A stretch of DNA of 64,000 bases, taken from positions 45,468-109,467 of the forward strand of contig NZ_MUNZ01000079.1 of the NCBI RefSeq assembly GCF_002001205.1, in the 5' to 3' direction. Positions within the stretch are counted from its first letter, which is position 1. Each line of letters begins with the position of its first letter. The position numbers were made by a program, and so were the translations under genes. Source of the DNA: Hydrogenophaga sp. A37 (GTDB lineage Bacteria; Pseudomonadota; Gammaproteobacteria; Burkholderiales; Burkholderiaceae_C). This document shows, in pieces, positions 61,020 through 64,000 of this stretch. Under the pieces are notes generated by a model. The model was given only the letters and a program-made list of their open reading frames with translations, did not search any database and was not told where the DNA came from.

Positions 61020-62450
61020 ATGTCAGCCGTCTTTTCCAACTCACTTTCCTCCTTCGATGCCGGCCTGGATGACGCCGGTTTCGGGTCCGACCGACAAATC
61101 GCTCAGTTGCGGGTGCCACCGCATTCCATTGAGGCCGAGTCCAGTGTGCTGGGCGGCCTGCTGCTCGACAACCAGGCCTGGGATCGCGTGGCCGATCTGG
61201 TCAACGACTCCGACTTCTACCGCTACGAGCACCGGCTGACTTATTCCGCAATCGCCGCGCTGGTCAATGCCAGCAAGCCGGCCGATGTAGTGACGGTGTT
61301 CGAGCACTTGCAGAACCTGGGCAAGGCCGAAGAGGCGGGGGGACTTGCCTACCTGAATTCATTGGCACAGTACGTGCCCAGCGCGGCCAACATCCGACGC
61401 TACGCCGAGATCGTGCGCGAGCGCGCCATCCTGCGCAAGCTGGTGGCAGCCAGCGATGAAATTGCCACTGCGGCGTTCAACCCGCAAGGCAAGCAGGTCG
61501 CCAAGATCCTTGACGAGGCCGAACAGAAGATTTTCAAGATCGGCGAAGAAGGCTCGCGCATGAAGGAGGGTTTCCAGGGCATGGACACGCTCGTGGTCGA
61601 TCTGCTGGACCGTGTGCAGGAGATGGCCGACAACCCGATGGACGTGACTGGCGTGCCCACCGGGTTCATTGACCTGGACCGCATGACCTCGGGTCTGCAG
61701 GCCGGTGATCTGGTGGTGCTGGCCGCGCGCCCTTCCATGGGAAAGACAGCGTTTGCCATCAATATCGCCGAGCACGTGGCGCTCAACGAAGGCCTGCCGG
61801 TCGCCGTGTTCTCCATGGAAATGGGTGCATCCCAACTGGCGGTGCGTATCGTTGGTTCCATCGGCCGGATCAACCAGGGCCATCTGCGCACCGGCAAACT
61901 CACCGACGATGAATGGCCACGCCTGACCGAAGCCATCGAGAAGTTGCGCAACGTGTCCCTGCACATCGACGAAACGCCGGGTTTGACCCCCAGTGAGCTG
62001 CGCGCCAATGCACGGCGCCTCTCGCGCCAGTGCGGCAAGCTGGGTCTGATCGTGGTGGACTACCTGCAGCTCATGAGTGGTTCAAGCTCCGATGGCGGCG
62101 ACAACCGCGCGACGGAGTTGGGCGAAATCTCACGCGGCTTGAAAATGCTGGCCAAGGAGCTGCAGTGCCCGGTGATCGCGCTTTCCCAGTTGAACCGTTC
62201 GGTTGAGCAGCGCACCGACAAGCGCCCGATGATGAGCGATCTGCGCGAATCAGGTGCCATCGAACAGGATGCGGACATCATCATGTTCATTTACCGCGAC
62301 GAGTACTACACCAAGGATGCGTGCAAGGAACCTGGCGTGGCCGAGATCATTATCGGCAAACAGCGAAATGGCCCCACGGGTGTGGTCAAGCTGACCTTCC
62401 TGAATACGCTCACCCGCTTTGAAAGCTTGGCTGGCGGTGGTGATTTCTGA
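61020..62450 (+). CDS. dnaB: Replicative DNA helicase DnaB
   Basis: DnaB is the hexameric 5'-3' helicase of the replication fork. The 476-residue protein has the N-terminal primase-binding domain (LRVPPHSIEAESSVLGGLLL) and the RecA-like motor with Walker A in ARPSMGKTAFAINIA, Walker B in LGLIVVDYLQLM, and DLRESGAIEQDADIIMFIYR. No intein is present. I chose ATG at 61020 (MSAVFSNSL); an upstream ATG-free frame extends to 60900 without homology. Confidence 0.97.
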   Translation: MSAVFSNSLSSFDAGLDDAGFGSDRQIAQLRVPPHSIEAESSVLGGLLLDNQAWDRVADLVNDSDFYRYEHRLTYSAIAALVNASKPADVVTVFEHLQNLGKAEEAGGLAYLNSLAQYVPSAANIRRYAEIVRERAILRKLVAASDEIATAAFNPQGKQVAKILDEAEQKIFKIGEEGSRMKEGFQGMDTLVVDLLDRVQEMADNPMDVTGVPTGFIDLDRMTSGLQAGDLVVLAARPSMGKTAFAINIAEHVALNEGLPVAVFSMEMGASQLAVRIVGSIGRINQGHLRTGKLTDDEWPRLTEAIEKLRNVSLHIDETPGLTPSELRANARRLSRQCGKLGLIVVDYLQLMSGSSSDGGDNRATELGEISRGLKMLAKELQCPVIALSQLNRSVEQRTDKRPMMSDLRESGAIEQDADIIMFIYRDEYYTKDACKEPGVAEIIIGKQRNGPTGVVKLTFLNTLTRFESLAGGGDF

Positions 62451-62464
62451 ACCCTGCACCACCC

Positions 62465-62497
62465 AAAGAAAAACCCGGCAGAGCCGGGTTTTTCTTT
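62465..62497. terminator. Bidirectional terminator between dnaB and the PhoH-family gene
   Basis: A 15-bp perfect stem, AAAGAAAAACCCGGC pairing with GCCGGGTTTTTCTTT around AGA. Serves both convergent genes. Confidence 0.93.
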
Positions 62498-62513
62498 GGT
62501 GCGTACAGCGCGA

Positions 62514-63986
62514 TCAGAGCACTTCACTGGCGTAGTCGGCCAGCCGCGAACGCTCTCCGCGTGCCAGCGTGATATGCCCACCATGAGGCCAGCCTTTGAA
62601 GCGGTCCACCGCGTAGGTCAGGCCTGACGAGCCTTCGGTCAGGTACGGCGTGTCGATTTGCGCCAGGTTGCCCATGCAGATGATCTTGGTGCCCGGGCCT
62701 GCCCGAGTGATCAGTGTCTTCATCTGCTTGGGCGTCAGGTTTTGCGCCTCGTCGATGATGACGTACTTGTTCATGAAGGTCCGCCCGCGCATGAAGTTCA
62801 TGCTCTTGACCTTGATGCGGCTGCGAATCAGCTCGTTGGTGGCTGCACGACCCCAGTCACCCGCGTTGCCACCGTCACCCTTGGCCAGGAATTCGAGGTT
62901 GTCGTCAAGGGCGCCCATCCAGGGGCCCATTTTTTCTTCTTCAGTGCCTGGCAGAAAACCGATGTCCTCGCCCACACTGACCGTGGCACGGGTCATGATG
63001 ATCTCGGTGTAGCGGCGGTCGTCGAGCACCTGCGTCAGGCCACTGGCAAGGGCCATGAGTGTCTTGCCGGTGCCGGCTGTGCCTGCCAGCGTCACGAAAT
63101 CGACCTCGGGATCCATCAGCAGATTGAGCGCAAAGTTCTGCTCGCGGTTGCGGCTGGTCACACCCCACACCGCGTTCTTCAGGTGCGTGAAATCCTTCAG
63201 GGTCTTGAGCACAGCGGTCTTGTCACGGATTTCAGTCACACGAGCGTACAGCGCTGGTTCGCCGGGTGCTTCGAAATAGACAAACTGGTTGATGTAGAAA
63301 TGTCCCACCGCCGGGCCACTGACGCGGTAGAAGGTGTGACTGCCGCTTTGCCAGCTCTCGATGGTCTTGCTTTGACGGGTCCAGAAGTCTTGCGGCAGCG
63401 CCAGAGCACCGGCGTACAGCAACTCGCCGTCTTCCAGTGTCTTGTCGTTCTGGTAGTCGTCCGCGGCCAAACCCAAGGCACGCGCCTTGACCCGCATGTT
63501 GATGTCTTTGGACACCAGGATGACTTCGCGTTCGGGATGTTTCTCACGGAGTGCATGCACCACGCCGAGAATCTGGTTGTCCGCCTTGCCTTGCGGCAGG
63601 CTGCTGGGCAACTCAGCGTTCAGCGGCTCGGTCTGGAAAAAGAGCAAACCCCGCGCGGTCTGGTGCCCTGTCGCTGAAAGCTTGAGCCCTTTGGCCATGT
63701 CGCTGCCTTGCTGCGCGGCGAGGGCGTCCAGGGTGCGGCTGGTTTGACGGCCGTTGCGTGCGACTTCGGTCATGCCCTTCTTGTGACCATCGAGCTCTTC
63801 GAGCACGATCATCGGCAGGTAGATGTCGTGTTCCTCAAAGCGGAACAAGCTCATGGGGTCGTGAAGCAGCACGTTGGTGTCGAGCACAAACAGGCGCGTG
63901 GCACCATGGGACGCGGCTTTGCCCCCACGACGACGGGCTCCCGCATGTGGCGCCAAAGCCGCCGGGGTGGGGGTCGGAAAAGGCAA
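62514..63986 (-). CDS. PIN/PhoH-family ATPase (start may lie beyond the window)
   Basis: A protein of at least 490 residues with an N-terminal PIN-like nuclease domain (LFVLDTNVLLHDPMSLFRF, with the acidic cluster VLEELDGHKKG) and a C-terminal PhoH ATPase (Walker A in AGTAGTGKTLMALASG, Walker B in YVIIDEAQNLTP). PIN-PhoH fusions are thought to be RNA-unwinding ribonucleases. The only start inside the window is a TTG 14 bp from the edge, and the frame remains open to the edge, so the true start may be outside. Convergent with dnaB. Confidence 0.88.
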   Translation of the reverse strand: MPFPTPTPAALAPHAGARRRGGKAASHGATRLFVLDTNVLLHDPMSLFRFEEHDIYLPMIVLEELDGHKKGMTEVARNGRQTSRTLDALAAQQGSDMAKGLKLSATGHQTARGLLFFQTEPLNAELPSSLPQGKADNQILGVVHALREKHPEREVILVSKDINMRVKARALGLAADDYQNDKTLEDGELLYAGALALPQDFWTRQSKTIESWQSGSHTFYRVSGPAVGHFYINQFVYFEAPGEPALYARVTEIRDKTAVLKTLKDFTHLKNAVWGVTSRNREQNFALNLLMDPEVDFVTLAGTAGTGKTLMALASGLTQVLDDRRYTEIIMTRATVSVGEDIGFLPGTEEEKMGPWMGALDDNLEFLAKGDGGNAGDWGRAATNELIRSRIKVKSMNFMRGRTFMNKYVIIDEAQNLTPKQMKTLITRAGPGTKIICMGNLAQIDTPYLTEGSSGLTYAVDRFKGWPHGGHITLARGERSRLADYASEVL

Positions 63987-64000
63987 CCGGGGTGCCGGAG

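Noticed and set aside
1..64000. Search for CRISPR arrays, prophage, insertion sequences and integrons
   Set aside because: No regularly spaced repeats, integrase, transposase or phage structural genes were seen. Repeated elements are only short intergenic palindromes.

Overview
The window looks like chromosomal core DNA of a high-GC betaproteobacterium of the family Comamonadaceae; Hydrogenophaga or a near relative is my best guess. The clues are EF-P paired with EarP, the gene orders surE-pcm-nlpD-like, hupB/tRNA-Val/ppiD and rpsF-priB-rpsR-rplI-dnaB, and several dispersed palindromic intergenic repeats. The genus is inferred from overall gene content, not from a search. There is no prophage, integron, insertion sequence, CRISPR array or rRNA operon. 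Both edges cut or may cut a gene (rmuC on the left, a PhoH-family gene on the right).

Layout. 1-3.9 kb: rmuC, an MFS transporter and nhaA. 3.9-10.8 kb: a TetR repressor divergent from a complete RND efflux operon (periplasmic lipoprotein, inner-membrane pump, outer-membrane channel), with a near-perfect 28-bp palindromic operator between them. 10.9-14.7 kb: a LOG-family protein, an AEC transporter, efp and earP, all on the minus strand. 14.8-19.5 kb: a secreted alpha/beta hydrolase, uvrC, pgsA and a DMT transporter. 19.5-21.6 kb: a LysR regulator divergent from a tartrate/D-malate dehydrogenase. 21.9-24.4 kb: hupB, tRNA-Val, ppiD and tRNA-His. 24.5-30.5 kb: a quinone oxidoreductase, then surE, pcm, an NlpD-type lipoprotein, a DEDDy exonuclease and rlmD. 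30.5-32.3 kb: a small lipoprotein, a Bax-inhibitor-1 family protein and a GlcG/HbpS-like protein. 32.4-39.1 kb: an iron-uptake region (hemP, exbD, exbB, tonB, an unannotated 25-codon membrane microprotein behind a Fur-box-like site, an FMN-dependent hydroxy-acid oxidase, piuC and a catecholate-type TonB-dependent receptor). 39.4-41.8 kb: ahpC and ahpF.

41.9-59.2 kb is the most unusual part. It is a block for monocarboxylate uptake, sensing and gluconeogenesis: actP with its DUF485 partner, ppsR divergent from ppsA, a DUF3311-like small membrane protein, a sodium/solute-symporter histidine kinase, a stand-alone receiver, and a membrane-bound HAMP/PAS protein ending in an intact DEDDh exonuclease. 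A cNMP/CBS/DUF294 nucleotidyltransferase-like protein, a TPR protein, and a second acetate-type symporter with a DUF4212 subunit and an EF-hand-like loop follow. Thus three symporter modules each sit beside a small two-helix partner, and one has been turned into a sensor. 59.3-64 kb: rpsF-priB-rpsR-rplI, dnaB and a PhoH/PIN ATPase.

Genes worth following up are the sensor-exonuclease with its kinase and receiver, the microprotein in the TonB operon, the dispersed repeats (one translated as the N-terminus of an enzyme), and a group of genes whose -10 boxes sit 6-7 bp before the start codon, suggesting leaderless mRNAs.
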